Part shown: piece by piece, positions 29,771 through 37,243 of the stretch
Layout: every line of letters begins with the position of its first letter
How positions within the stretch are numbered: position 1 is the stretch's first letter
Assembly: GCF_001945395.1 (NCBI RefSeq)
Contig: NZ_MSXV01000059.1
Span: forward strand, 1-37,356
From: Pseudomonas sp. PA15(2017)
GTDB taxonomy: Bacteria; Pseudomonadota; Gammaproteobacteria; Pseudomonadales; Pseudomonadaceae
DNA length: 37,356 bases
Reading direction: 5' to 3'
The notes under the pieces: generated by a model
Told to the model about the DNA's origin: nothing
Database searches by the model: none
Seen by the model: the letters and a program-made list of their open reading frames with translations, nothing else
Translations under genes and position numbers: made by a program

Positions 29771-31393
29771 TCAGTCTCTCAACCGCGCCGCCAGCGTCGA
29801 CAGGTCGCCGGACAGCCCCTGCATGGCGCGGCTCGCCGACTCGCTGCGCTGCAGGTCGGCTTCGTTGCTCTGGGCGATGGAGACGATTTCGGCCAGGTTG
29901 CGGGCGATGTCTTCGGCCACCGAGGTCTGTTCCTCGGCTGCCGTGGCGATCTGCCGGTTCATGTCGCGAATGGCTTCCACGGCCTGGGTGATGCTGTGCA
30001 GGCGCTCACCGGCCACGCCGACCTGCGTCCTACCGGCCGCACTCTGCTGGGCGCCGGCAGCGATCGCGGCGCTGGCTTCCTTGGAGGCGCCCTGCACGTT
30101 GGCGATCAACTGGTGAATCTCGCTGATCGAACTGGCGGTGCGTGACGACAGGTTGCGCACCTCATCGGCCACCACCGCGAAGCCCCGGCCCGCCTCGCCG
30201 GCGCGCGCAGCCTCGATGGCCGCATTAAGGGCCAGCAGGTTGGTCTGGTCGGCGATGCCACGAATCACTTCCAGTACGCCACCGATGCGCTCGCTATCGC
30301 TGTCGAGCCGGGCGATCACCTCGGCGGTGCGGGTGATTTCCCCATGCAGTTTCTCGATGGTGGCAATGGTGCTGGCCATGGTGGTCTCGCCGTCCTGCGC
30401 TGCCTGATCGGCCTCGTCGGCGGCCCGCGCCGCACTAGCCGAATGGCGCGCCACTTCTTCGGCGGTGGCGCTCATCTCGTGCATCGCCGTGGCGACCTGA
30501 TCGGTGCGCGAGAATTGGTCACGAATACCCTGGCCGATATGCCCGGCTACGCTGCTCAGCTCCTGGGTGGCGGCATCCAACTCACCGGTACCACGACGCA
30601 GCTGCTGCGACAGTGCCTGCATGAATTCGCGCAGGCGATTGGCAGCCTGGGCCAGCTGACCGACCTCATCCTCACGGCCTTCACTCAGGCGCTCACCGAA
30701 TTGCCCACGGCTGAGCAACTCGAGCTGCCCGGTAGCCTGCAACAACGGCGTGGTGATGCGCCGGTTGACCAGCCAGGCGCTGAACAGCGCCAGCAGCACG
30801 CCGATCGCGAGCATTGCCAGGCTGCCGAACAGCACGCTGCGCTGGGCGATCTCGCTCAACCGGCTGGCGCTGGCCTGACTACGTGCGTGCAGCTCGTCGA
30901 CCAGCAACGACAGCTGCTCGGTAGTGGCTCGGTCGATGCCCTTCACCGCCGCATCGCCAGCCTGGGCAGAAAAACCTGCCGCGGAGAAGGCCTGGTAACC
31001 ACGGCGATAGGCCTGGCCCATCTCGGCATGGGCAGCGCGCAGCTCGCTCAACCGCTGGCGCAGCTCGGCACTTCCTGCCGAGTCGATCAGTTGGCCGATC
31101 TGCGTCTGCACGCGTTTCTCTTCATCCTGAAACTGCTGCCAGTAGCGGTTGCGCTGCGCTTCATCACCGCCGCGCAGGAGCACGTTCTTCCATTCCTGAA
31201 CCTGAATCTTGAACGCCAGGTTGGCGCCGTCCACTTGCCGCGCTTCTTCCAGCGGGCCGCTGAGCAGCGCTCCGTAGCCATCCAACTGGCGCGACAACAG
31301 CGCGAAACCAGCCAACGCAATCAGCAACATCAACACCAGGCCACCGCCAATCAGCAAGACCAATTGGGCACGCAGCGAACGACCAAAGCTCAT
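29771..31393 (-). CDS. Methyl-accepting chemotaxis protein
   Basis: This 540-residue chemoreceptor has a first membrane helix (residues about 8-32), a periplasmic helical sensing region of about 150 residues (four-helix-bundle type), a second membrane helix (about 188-208, SVLFGSLAMLAIGVLLALFSAWLV), a HAMP domain (about 210-262) and a long cytoplasmic signalling coiled coil. The hairpin tip IADQTNLLALNAAIEAARAGEAGRGFAVVADEVR is the strictly conserved kinase-binding region. No C-terminal CheR-binding pentapeptide is present. No chemotaxis genes are adjacent, so it is a stand-alone receptor with unknown ligand. Confidence 0.95.
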   Translation of the reverse strand: MSFGRSLRAQLVLLIGGGLVLMLLIALAGFALLSRQLDGYGALLSGPLEEARQVDGANLAFKIQVQEWKNVLLRGGDEAQRNRYWQQFQDEEKRVQTQIGQLIDSAGSAELRQRLSELRAAHAEMGQAYRRGYQAFSAAGFSAQAGDAAVKGIDRATTEQLSLLVDELHARSQASASRLSEIAQRSVLFGSLAMLAIGVLLALFSAWLVNRRITTPLLQATGQLELLSRGQFGERLSEGREDEVGQLAQAANRLREFMQALSQQLRRGTGELDAATQELSSVAGHIGQGIRDQFSRTDQVATAMHEMSATAEEVARHSASAARAADEADQAAQDGETTMASTIATIEKLHGEITRTAEVIARLDSDSERIGGVLEVIRGIADQTNLLALNAAIEAARAGEAGRGFAVVADEVRNLSSRTASSISEIHQLIANVQGASKEASAAIAAGAQQSAAGRTQVGVAGERLHSITQAVEAIRDMNRQIATAAEEQTSVAEDIARNLAEIVSIAQSNEADLQRSESASRAMQGLSGDLSTLAARLRD

Positions 31394-31556
31394 GGAAATC
31401 TCGAACGGGAGGGAGGTGCGACGAGCTTATGAATGTTGCATGACAAATATATTGCAACGAGATAACCAGCCGTCTGGCCGGCTGTAAGCGCCTGTTCATT
31501 GTCTTTATGCGCATCAGGCGGCAACTACAAGGCAGAAGCGGACATCAGCGCAGTAT

Positions 31557-31610
31557 CTGTGGGAGCGACCCATGCCCGCGATTTTTCGCGCGCATGGCGC
31601 GCTCCCACAG
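31557..31610. repeat. REP hairpin element
   Basis: Perfect 11-bp inverted ends CTGTGGGAGCG/CGCTCCCACAG enclose two smaller palindromic segments (CATGCCCGCG and CGCGCATGGCGCG). It is the most complete REP in the window and lies upstream of the chemoreceptor gene, between it and the DUF4124 gene. Confidence 0.88.
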
Positions 31611-31638
31611 TGAGTCGGTGAACGGCCGCCCCTGCCAC

Positions 31639-31691
31639 TTAGCCGCCAGAATCGACGAACCTGGGCTTGAAGATCATTAACAGATTCTTAG
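31639..31691. repeat. Dispersed 50-bp repeat, copy 1
   Basis: This sequence matches the inverted copy at 37189-37242 at about 43 of 51 positions; CGACGAACCTGGGCT is identical in both. Its end carries a variant of the terminal motif also found at both ends of the element at 8478-8671 (AGATC..T.AACAG.TTCTTAG). The TAA stop of the DUF4124 gene (31688-31690, read on the minus strand) lies within this end. Confidence 0.7.
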
Positions 31692-32236
31692 GGCTTGCTG
31701 GCTCGCTGCCTGGCCTCGCCTTCGGCCTCTTCCATGGCCGCCGCCATCAGCCCGGAACACACCAGCACACCGGTCCCCTTTGCCAGGCATTCGTAGCGTT
31801 GCTGATCCTCACCGGAGCTGGTGACGCAGCCCTGCAGGCTTATCCGCTGCTCCACGCCGGCCAGGTTCTTTTGCGCCTGGGTGTATTCGGCTGCGGTGAG
31901 GCGCCCGGCGCTTTTGCGCGCCTCGGCGATCTCGCGCAGATTCTTGAGGTCGACGGCCGTCCAGCGCATCGCGCTCTGGCACATTTCGCGTCTCGACGTC
32001 TTGGCTGGCGCAGGCTCAGCCGCTGCACGCCGGGCGGGCGCTTCAGGTGCTACCGCGCGCGTTTCACCGGCGTAGCCCGGCTTGATCGTCACCGTATCGG
32101 CCTGCCGGGCCGCCGGTGGCTGACTGCCGAAATGCTTCTGGCCATTCTCGTCCACCCAGGTGTACACCTGGCTCAGCGCCTGGGCAGACAGGCTGCAGAG
32201 CACGAGCATCGCGAGCATCTGGCGAGCGGGCATCAT
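31688..32236 (-). CDS. DUF4124 domain-containing exported protein
   Basis: This 182-residue protein has a signal peptide (MLAMLVLCSLSAQALS) and an N-terminal DUF4124 domain (QVYTWVDENGQKHFGSQPPA), a small envelope domain common in pseudomonads. The middle is rich in Ala, Pro and Arg (residues about 60-82). The C-terminal half has four cysteines (CQSAM, QGCVT, YECLA, LVCSG), which could form disulphides in the periplasm. The function is unknown. Two ATGs stand in tandem at the start; either may be used. The stop codon lies inside a dispersed repeat. Confidence 0.85.
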   Translation of the reverse strand: MMPARQMLAMLVLCSLSAQALSQVYTWVDENGQKHFGSQPPAARQADTVTIKPGYAGETRAVAPEAPARRAAAEPAPAKTSRREMCQSAMRWTAVDLKNLREIAEARKSAGRLTAAEYTQAQKNLAGVEQRISLQGCVTSSGEDQQRYECLAKGTGVLVCSGLMAAAMEEAEGEARQRASKP

Positions 32237-32435
32237 CGTTGAATACCTTTGCGGAGCGCGGGCTGCGCTACGGGCAATCTAGAACCAGGCGACGGCCTTG
32301 CCAAGGGGCAGCGGCACGGCCTGCCGCCTATCTGCGAACCACGCCATAGTGGCCTCGATAAAGTTACGCAACGCAGCGGGCAAGACTGCATACAATGCGC
32401 ATCCGCTCTTAGCTTCACACGAGGACTCCGCCACC

Positions 32436-32927
32436 ATGGCCTCCCCCGACAAGCAGAAAAAACGCGCCCAGCGGGCCAAGACCAAGGCCAAGCAGAACCG
32501 TATGAGCAAGCCGAAAACCAGTGTCGTGCACACAGTGCTGAGCAACCCGCTGATCGACGAGCCCTTCGATGACGTGGAGATCGACCTGAGCACCTTCGAC
32601 TTCAAGGACATCGAGGAAAACGGCTTCGACCCGGCGCACTTCGACGACCTGTTCCAGGCCATGCACAAGGCCGAGGCCATCAGCCTGCTCGCCCAGTGCG
32701 TGGTGTTCCTGCAGTACCCGGTGCTGGAGCTGGTGGTCGCCGAGGAAGATCCGGAAGCGGCAACCGACTTCATGATGGGCCTGCTGATCGTCTACCGCGG
32801 CCTGTTTCATAACGAAGACGAAGACGCCGCCGTGCAGTGGATCGGCAGCCAGACCTTCCAGACGGCTTACAACGAGGCATCGGAGATCCTGCAGAAGAAG
32901 AATGCACGTGGCGGTGTGCGCGCCTGA
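32436..32927 (+). CDS. Conserved-type hypothetical protein with basic N-terminus and acidic middle
   Basis: I do not recognise a named family. The 163-residue product has a very basic first 28 residues (KQKKRAQRAKTKAKQNRMSK), as in RNA- or ribosome-binding tails, then an acidic stretch (about residues 40-70, EPFDDVEIDLSTFDFKDIEEN) and a helical remainder with hydrophobic faces (AISLLAQCVVFLQYPVLELVV, FMMGLLIVYRGLFHNEDED). No signal peptide is present. The ATG at 32436 follows GAGGA; the open frame extends 46 codons further upstream without coding character. It stands alone between two intergenic gaps. Similar stand-alone proteins occur in pseudomonads, as far as I recall. Confidence 0.75.
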   Translation: MASPDKQKKRAQRAKTKAKQNRMSKPKTSVVHTVLSNPLIDEPFDDVEIDLSTFDFKDIEENGFDPAHFDDLFQAMHKAEAISLLAQCVVFLQYPVLELVVAEEDPEAATDFMMGLLIVYRGLFHNEDEDAAVQWIGSQTFQTAYNEASEILQKKNARGGVRA

Positions 32928-33275
32928 TCCGATCAGAGCGCGCTGGGGCGAATCGTCTGTACCGCGCCGATCTTGCAGCCAGGCGACCATTGCTTCGCGC
33001 CGGGGTCGGCGCTCCTGAGGTAAGGGTAGGTTGCCAGCGAACACGGTGGGAGCCGCGACCGGCGGCGAGTGGTGTGCGCAACGCCGTCCGCGCGGCAAAG
33101 CTGCAATCGTTTCGCGCCGGGCTGTCGCCTGGAGAGCAGCCGTAAGCCAACTTGCCGACTGCCATATCAACCCGATCGATACCCAACATGCGCCATGGCC
33201 TCTCGAATAGCTGGCGTAATCGGGCTAGCTTCGCGTTCACATGCATTGCCCCATCACGCCGATAGCGAGGATTCG
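32928..33275. other. Intergenic region with degenerate repeat pieces
   Basis: This 348-nt gap holds no convincing gene. Two imperfect copies of a TTCGCGCCGGG string (near 32994 and 33110) sit in similar surroundings, which suggests decayed interspersed elements. The yghU promoter and the GCGAGG Shine-Dalgarno lie at its right end. Confidence 0.45.
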
Positions 33276-34115
33276 ATGACTCAATCAACCTATGTTCCGC
33301 CAAAGGTATGGCAGCACCTTGAAGCATCCGGCGGCCAGTTTTCCAAGACCAACCGCCCCACTGCCGGCGCGACCCATGACCAGAAGCTGCCGGTCGGCAA
33401 GCACCCGCTGCAGCTCTACTCCCTGGCAACGCCCAATGGCGTGAAGGTGACCATCCTGCTCGAGGAGCTGTTGGCTCTGGGGCACAGCGGCGCCGAGTAC
33501 GATGCCTGGCTGATCCGCATTGGCGAGGGCGACCAGTTTTCCAGCGGCTTCGTGGGCGTCAATCCGAACTCGAAGATCCCTGCCCTGCTCGACCGCAGCG
33601 GCGATACGCCGATCCGCGTGTTCGAGTCTGGCTCGATCCTGCTGTACCTGGCGGAAAAGTTCGGCGAGTTCCTGCCCAAGAATCCCGCCGGCCGCACCGA
33701 AACCCTCAACTGGCTGTTCTGGCAAATGGGCTCGGCGCCCTACCTGGGCGGCGGCTTCGGCCACTTCTACGCCTATGCCCCGGAAAAGTTCGAGTACGCC
33801 ATCAACCGCTTCACCATGGAAGCCAAGCGCCAACTGGACGTGCTCAACCAGCGCCTCGCCGATAATCGCTACCTGGCCGGCGACACCTACACCATCGCCG
33901 ACATCGCTGTGTGGCCCTGGTATGGCGAGCTGGTGCGCAACAACGTCTACGGTGCCGCGGAGTTCCTCGCGGCTCACGAATACACCCACGTACAACGCTG
34001 GGCCAACGAGATCGCCGAGCGCGAAGCGGTAAAACGTGGCCGCCGGGTGAATCGCACCTGGGGCGATGAGTCCGAGCAGGTGCCAGAGCGGCATCAGGCG
34101 GCGGACCTGGCGTAA
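33276..34115 (+). CDS. yghU: YghU-type glutathione-dependent disulphide-bond oxidoreductase
   Basis: This 279-residue GST-fold protein matches the Nu-class GSTs YghU and YfcG. An N-terminal extension (TYVPPKVWQHLEASGGQFSKTNRPTAGATHDQKLPVG) precedes the thioredoxin-like domain, which carries LYSLATPNGVKVTILLEEL, NPNSKIPALLD with the cis-proline and ESGSILLYLAEK. The helical domain follows (YLAGDTYTIADIAVWPWYG). These enzymes hold two glutathione molecules and reduce disulphides without an active-site cysteine; that is family knowledge. The ATG at 33276 has GCGAGG upstream. The gene ends before a strong bidirectional terminator. Confidence 0.93.
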   Translation: MTQSTYVPPKVWQHLEASGGQFSKTNRPTAGATHDQKLPVGKHPLQLYSLATPNGVKVTILLEELLALGHSGAEYDAWLIRIGEGDQFSSGFVGVNPNSKIPALLDRSGDTPIRVFESGSILLYLAEKFGEFLPKNPAGRTETLNWLFWQMGSAPYLGGGFGHFYAYAPEKFEYAINRFTMEAKRQLDVLNQRLADNRYLAGDTYTIADIAVWPWYGELVRNNVYGAAEFLAAHEYTHVQRWANEIAEREAVKRGRRVNRTWGDESEQVPERHQAADLA

Positions 34116-34157
34116 GCGTTGTAGCGCCAACGCAAGCAGGTCGTTCAGTTGCAAGCA

Positions 34158-34197
34158 ACCAGGCCCCGATGCTTTTTGGCATCGGGGCCTGGTTTAT
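34158..34197. terminator. Strong bidirectional terminator between yghU and frmA
   Basis: A perfect 15-bp stem (34158-34172 with 34179-34193) closes a TTTTTG loop and is followed by TTATC. It lies 43 nt after the yghU stop and about 180 nt beyond the convergent frmA stop. The space between it and frmA holds no recognised gene. Confidence 0.88.
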
Positions 34198-34373
34198 CTG
34201 GCAGGAATATTTGCGTGCCGACCCAAGCACGTTGATCGACAGCTCAGGCAGCGTTATCCATTTTCCACATTTCCAAAAGCCGAGCCCCACCAAACGCAGC
34301 GAGGCCCGGGCAGTTCATGGGCATTACGCGCAGTACGAAGGCCAGGGCGGACTGACCTTCGCGTTCACACTGA

Positions 34374-35579
34374 TCAGACTGGAGCCCCGGCCGCTTCGGG
34401 CTTGCTGATCGTTCGGCCGTCACGTCCGACGATGACGCCCGGCTGATCGGCCGCCAGGGTTTCTTTCTCCCGATAGTGCACAACGGAGCGAATGGCTTCG
34501 CCTCGCTTGAGCAAGTCGAAAGCCACGTTGAGCGATTCGTGATCCATATTGTGGGTGATGTAGGGATCAACGTTGATCTCGCCACGCATCCACTCATCGA
34601 CCATGCCCGGCAGCTCGGAACGTCCCAGCACGCCGCCGAACGCACTGCCCTTCCAGACGCGCCCGGTCACCAGTTGGAACGGCCGTGTAGCGATCTCCTC
34701 CCCCGCCCCAGCAACGCCAATGATGATGCTCTCGCCCCAACCTTTGTGGCAGCACTCCAGCGCTGCACGCATCAGTTCGACATTGCCCACGCACTCGAAC
34801 GAGAAATCCACGCCGCCGTTGGTCATGTCGATGATCACGTCGCGCAGTGGCTCCTTGTAATCACGCGGGTTCACGCACTCGGTGGCGCCCAGGGACTGGG
34901 CCAATGGGAACTTGGCCGGGTTCACGTCGATACCGATGATACGCCCCGCGCCTTGCAACACCGCCCCCTGGATCACTGCCATGCCCACGGCACCCAAACC
35001 AAATACGGCAACGGTGTCACCAGGGCGCACTTTGGCGGTATTGCGTACGGCACCAATCCCCGTGGGGATCGCACAACCCATGATCGAGGCCTTGGCCAAC
35101 GGCGCAGCAGGGTCGATCTTGGCCACTGCAATTTCCGGCAGCACGGTGTACTCACTGAACGTCGAAGTCCCCATGTAATGGAAGATCGTCTTACCCTTGT
35201 AAGAAAAACGACTGGTTCCATCGGGCATCAGCCCCTCGCCCTGGGTCTTTCGAATCGATTGAGAGAGATTGGTTTTGCCGGACTTGATGAACGGGCAATT
35301 CGGGTCTTCGGGGGTGTAGAGCGGGATAACGTGGTCACCGGGCTTCACGGACGTCACACCACGACCGACGTCCTCGACGATGCCACACCCCTCGTGACCG
35401 AGAATGCAAGGGAACTTGCCCTCCGGATCGCGTCCCGAGAGCGTGAACACATCGGTATGGCAGAGGCTGGTGGTCACGATCCGAACCAGTACTTCGCCGT
35501 CCTTCGGTCCTTCGAGGTCGATCTCTTCAAACTCGAGTGGGCGGTTGGCTTCCCAGGCAATGGCTGCACGCGTTTTCAT
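34374..35579 (-). CDS. frmA: Class III alcohol dehydrogenase / S-(hydroxymethyl)glutathione dehydrogenase
   Basis: This 401-residue zinc-dependent medium-chain dehydrogenase would oxidise S-hydroxymethylglutathione to S-formylglutathione in formaldehyde detoxification. The catalytic zinc ligands C40 (TSLCHTD), H62 (GHEGCG) and C169 (MGCAIPTG) are intact, as are QGEGLMPDGTSRFS and the GLGAVG NAD site (residues 194-199). The structural zinc lobe is unusual: the canonical four cysteines fall at 92, 95, 98 and 106, and here read D, C, I and S (PEDPNCPFIKSGKTNLS). The ATG at 35579 has AGGTG upstream; a GTG two codons earlier is less likely. A GlxA-like regulator is transcribed divergently. No S-formylglutathione hydrolase gene is in the window. 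Confidence 0.9.
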   Translation of the reverse strand: MKTRAAIAWEANRPLEFEEIDLEGPKDGEVLVRIVTTSLCHTDVFTLSGRDPEGKFPCILGHEGCGIVEDVGRGVTSVKPGDHVIPLYTPEDPNCPFIKSGKTNLSQSIRKTQGEGLMPDGTSRFSYKGKTIFHYMGTSTFSEYTVLPEIAVAKIDPAAPLAKASIMGCAIPTGIGAVRNTAKVRPGDTVAVFGLGAVGMAVIQGAVLQGAGRIIGIDVNPAKFPLAQSLGATECVNPRDYKEPLRDVIIDMTNGGVDFSFECVGNVELMRAALECCHKGWGESIIIGVAGAGEEIATRPFQLVTGRVWKGSAFGGVLGRSELPGMVDEWMRGEINVDPYITHNMDHESLNVAFDLLKRGEAIRSVVHYREKETLAADQPGVIVGRDGRTISKPEAAGAPV

Positions 35580-35592
35580 GAACACCTCATAC

Positions 35593-35605
35593 GTTATGAT
35601 ATAAC
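35593..35605. promoter_or_regulatory. Inverted repeat in the divergent frmA/AraC promoter region
   Basis: GTTAT-gat-ATAAC is a perfect 5-bp inverted repeat in an AT-rich patch (35590-35615) 14 nt upstream of the frmA start. It probably overlaps the frmA promoter and may be an operator for the adjacent regulator. The -10 and -35 boxes cannot be fixed with certainty. Confidence 0.45.
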
Positions 35606-35706
35606 AATATTAATGCTAACCCAGCCGCGTTCGACAGCCAGCCCTTCTGGGCGAAGTTGGCCGGTAGTGATGGAAATTTGTCCTGAATCGGTGCCTAGGG
35701 AGAAGC

Positions 35707-36714
35707 ATGCTGGAGTTATCTGCGGATTTGCCGCGTCGTGTACAGATCGTCATTTACCCAGGCTTCAAGCTGCTCGAAGCCAGTGGCGCACTCAGCGTTT
35801 TCGAATACGCCAACAAAGCCTTGGTCAAAAGAGGCGCGACGGCGCCCTATCGAGTGAGCGTGGCGGCGCCCGTAGCGGGCCAGGTGCCGTCGGACGTTGC
35901 CGTCACCTTGCAAGCTGAAGGCCTTTACGAATCCGCGGAGCAGCCGGACACGGTGTTGATCGTGGGCGCTCACGACATCGCCACTGCTCTGTTGGAAAAC
36001 CCGCGCCTGGTAAGCTGGTGCAAAACGGTAGGCCCGCACGCCAGTCGCCTGGTAGGGGTTTGTTCGGGAGCCTTCTTCTTGGCCAGCGCCGGCATCCTGG
36101 ACGGCCTGGAAGCCACAACACACTGGCGCGTCGCCGAGAAGATGGCCCGTGACTATCCCGCGATTCGGGTCAATGACCAGGCCATCTATATCCAGCAGGC
36201 GAGTATCTGGACCTGCGCCGGCGTAACCTCCGTACTGGATCTGTGCCTTGCCCTGATCGAGCAGGATATGGGCCGGGAGACCGCCTATGAAATTGCCCGT
36301 GAACTGGTGGTATTCCTGAAGCGTGGTGGCCAGCAATCTCAGCTCAGCCAGCTGTTGGATAGCCAGATGACGCCCCACGCCGGGGTACGCAGCCTGAAGC
36401 TGTGGATCCTGCAGAATTTGCACGCTGAACTGAACCTGCAAACCATGGCGGCCCAGGCCAATATGAGCCCACGGCACTTGCGCCGCGTGTTCGCGCGAGA
36501 AGCAGGCTGTACGCCCACGGAGTTCGTCGAAGGGGCACGGCTTGAACTGGCACAGCGTCTACTGATCGATGTGCAAACACCGTTGAAACGTATAGCCGAA
36601 CGCTGTGGCTTCAGCTCCGAGGAGCAGCTCCGCCGTGTCTTCCTTCGCCACCAAGCTTGCTCGCCAAAGGCTTACCGAGAAAAATTCGCCCCCACGCTCA
36701 ATGCCGTTGATTGA
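35707..36714 (+). CDS. GlxA-type AraC regulator (DJ-1/PfpI-like plus HTH)
   Basis: This 335-residue regulator has an N-terminal DJ-1/PfpI-like domain (residues about 12-180) with C119 at the nucleophile elbow (GVCSGAFFLASAG), and two C-terminal AraC helix-turn-helix motifs (about 240-325, TMAAQANMSPRHLRRVFAREAG and PLKRIAERCGFSSEEQLRRVF). This class includes FtrA, GbdR and CdhR-type activators. The gene is divergent from frmA with 127 nt between starts, so control of frmA is likely. The DJ-1 part of such regulators usually binds a ligand and is not an active amidotransferase. The inducer is unknown. Confidence 0.92.
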   Translation: MLELSADLPRRVQIVIYPGFKLLEASGALSVFEYANKALVKRGATAPYRVSVAAPVAGQVPSDVAVTLQAEGLYESAEQPDTVLIVGAHDIATALLENPRLVSWCKTVGPHASRLVGVCSGAFFLASAGILDGLEATTHWRVAEKMARDYPAIRVNDQAIYIQQASIWTCAGVTSVLDLCLALIEQDMGRETAYEIARELVVFLKRGGQQSQLSQLLDSQMTPHAGVRSLKLWILQNLHAELNLQTMAAQANMSPRHLRRVFAREAGCTPTEFVEGARLELAQRLLIDVQTPLKRIAERCGFSSEEQLRRVFLRHQACSPKAYREKFAPTLNAVD

Positions 36715-36766
36715 CGTGAGGTACAGCGGGCCGACGGTGTAGCGCACCACCGGCCAGCGGTCAGGC

Positions 36767-37117
36767 TCAACCCACGACGGAGACCGGGCCGTGGTCGTCG
36801 CAATGGTCGCCGTGCGGGTGATGCAGGTGTCCATCGACGAGATAGTCCACATGATCGCCATGGGGAACGGCCTCATGGCCGCAGCCCGGTCCATGCACAT
36901 GATCCGCAGCGTGTCCGCCACACTGGTGATTCGGCGTGCAGGCATCAGGGTTCTTGGCGTTTACTTCCAGGCTGTGTTCGTCCACATGATCACCGTGCGG
37001 ATGATGCAGGTGACCATCGTGCAGGTAGTCGACATGACCATTGTGCTCGATGGCCAGATGGCCACAGCCAGGCTTGTGCTGATGATCGTGATGGGGATGC
37101 TTGTCGCAGTTGCTCAT
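36767..37117 (-). CDS. Histidine-rich metal-binding protein with internal duplication
   Basis: This 116-residue protein contains about 28 histidines and 6 cysteines. It is built from two related units: KPGCGHLAIEHNGHVDYLHD then GHLHHPHGDHVDEH, and GPGCGHEAVPHGDHVDYLVD then GHLHHPHGDHCDDH. A linker with two further cysteines separates them (DACTPNHQC). No signal peptide or membrane segment is present, so it is probably cytosolic. Metal storage or chaperone function (zinc, nickel or copper) is an inference from composition. The start is certain: AGGAGG lies 4 nt before the ATG. It converges with the GlxA-like gene (52-nt gap). Family name not recognised with confidence. Confidence 0.85.
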   Translation of the reverse strand: MSNCDKHPHHDHQHKPGCGHLAIEHNGHVDYLHDGHLHHPHGDHVDEHSLEVNAKNPDACTPNHQCGGHAADHVHGPGCGHEAVPHGDHVDYLVDGHLHHPHGDHCDDHGPVSVVG

Positions 37118-37188
37118 GGTGCCTCCTGAAGACGATGAGTTGCCCGCCGAGCTTATGCCTCGAGGGGTGCACTGTCGAATCAGCGCGT

Positions 37189-37242
37189 TCTCAGAACCTG
37201 TTCATAATCTTTCAGCCCAGGTTCGTCGACTTTGGCGGCTAG
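37189..37242. repeat. Dispersed 50-bp repeat, copy 2, with IS insertion site at its end
   Basis: This is the inverted match to 31639-31691. It starts with the terminal motif (TTCTCAGAACCTGTTCATAA) and ends at GGCGGCTAG, where the IS481-family element begins. The IS seems to have inserted into or beside this repeat. Confidence 0.7.
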
Positions 37243-37243
37243 T
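37238..37243. other. Putative IS481 target site (NCTAGN)
   Basis: GCTAGT abuts the IS end, which starts TGTGTAAACCC. IS481 elements insert at NCTAGN and duplicate these six bases; this is established for Bordetella IS481. The duplicate at the other IS end is outside the window. Confidence 0.6.

Noticed and set aside
31639..31691. Remnant end of the IS481-family element
   Set aside because: The match to the 37-kb region lies outside the IS boundary (beyond the CTAG target), so it is a shared flanking repeat and not IS sequence.
34169..34408. A 79-codon open frame between yghU and frmA
   Set aside because: It starts within the strong terminator hairpin, runs into the 3' end of frmA on the other strand, lacks a Shine-Dalgarno and resembles no family.
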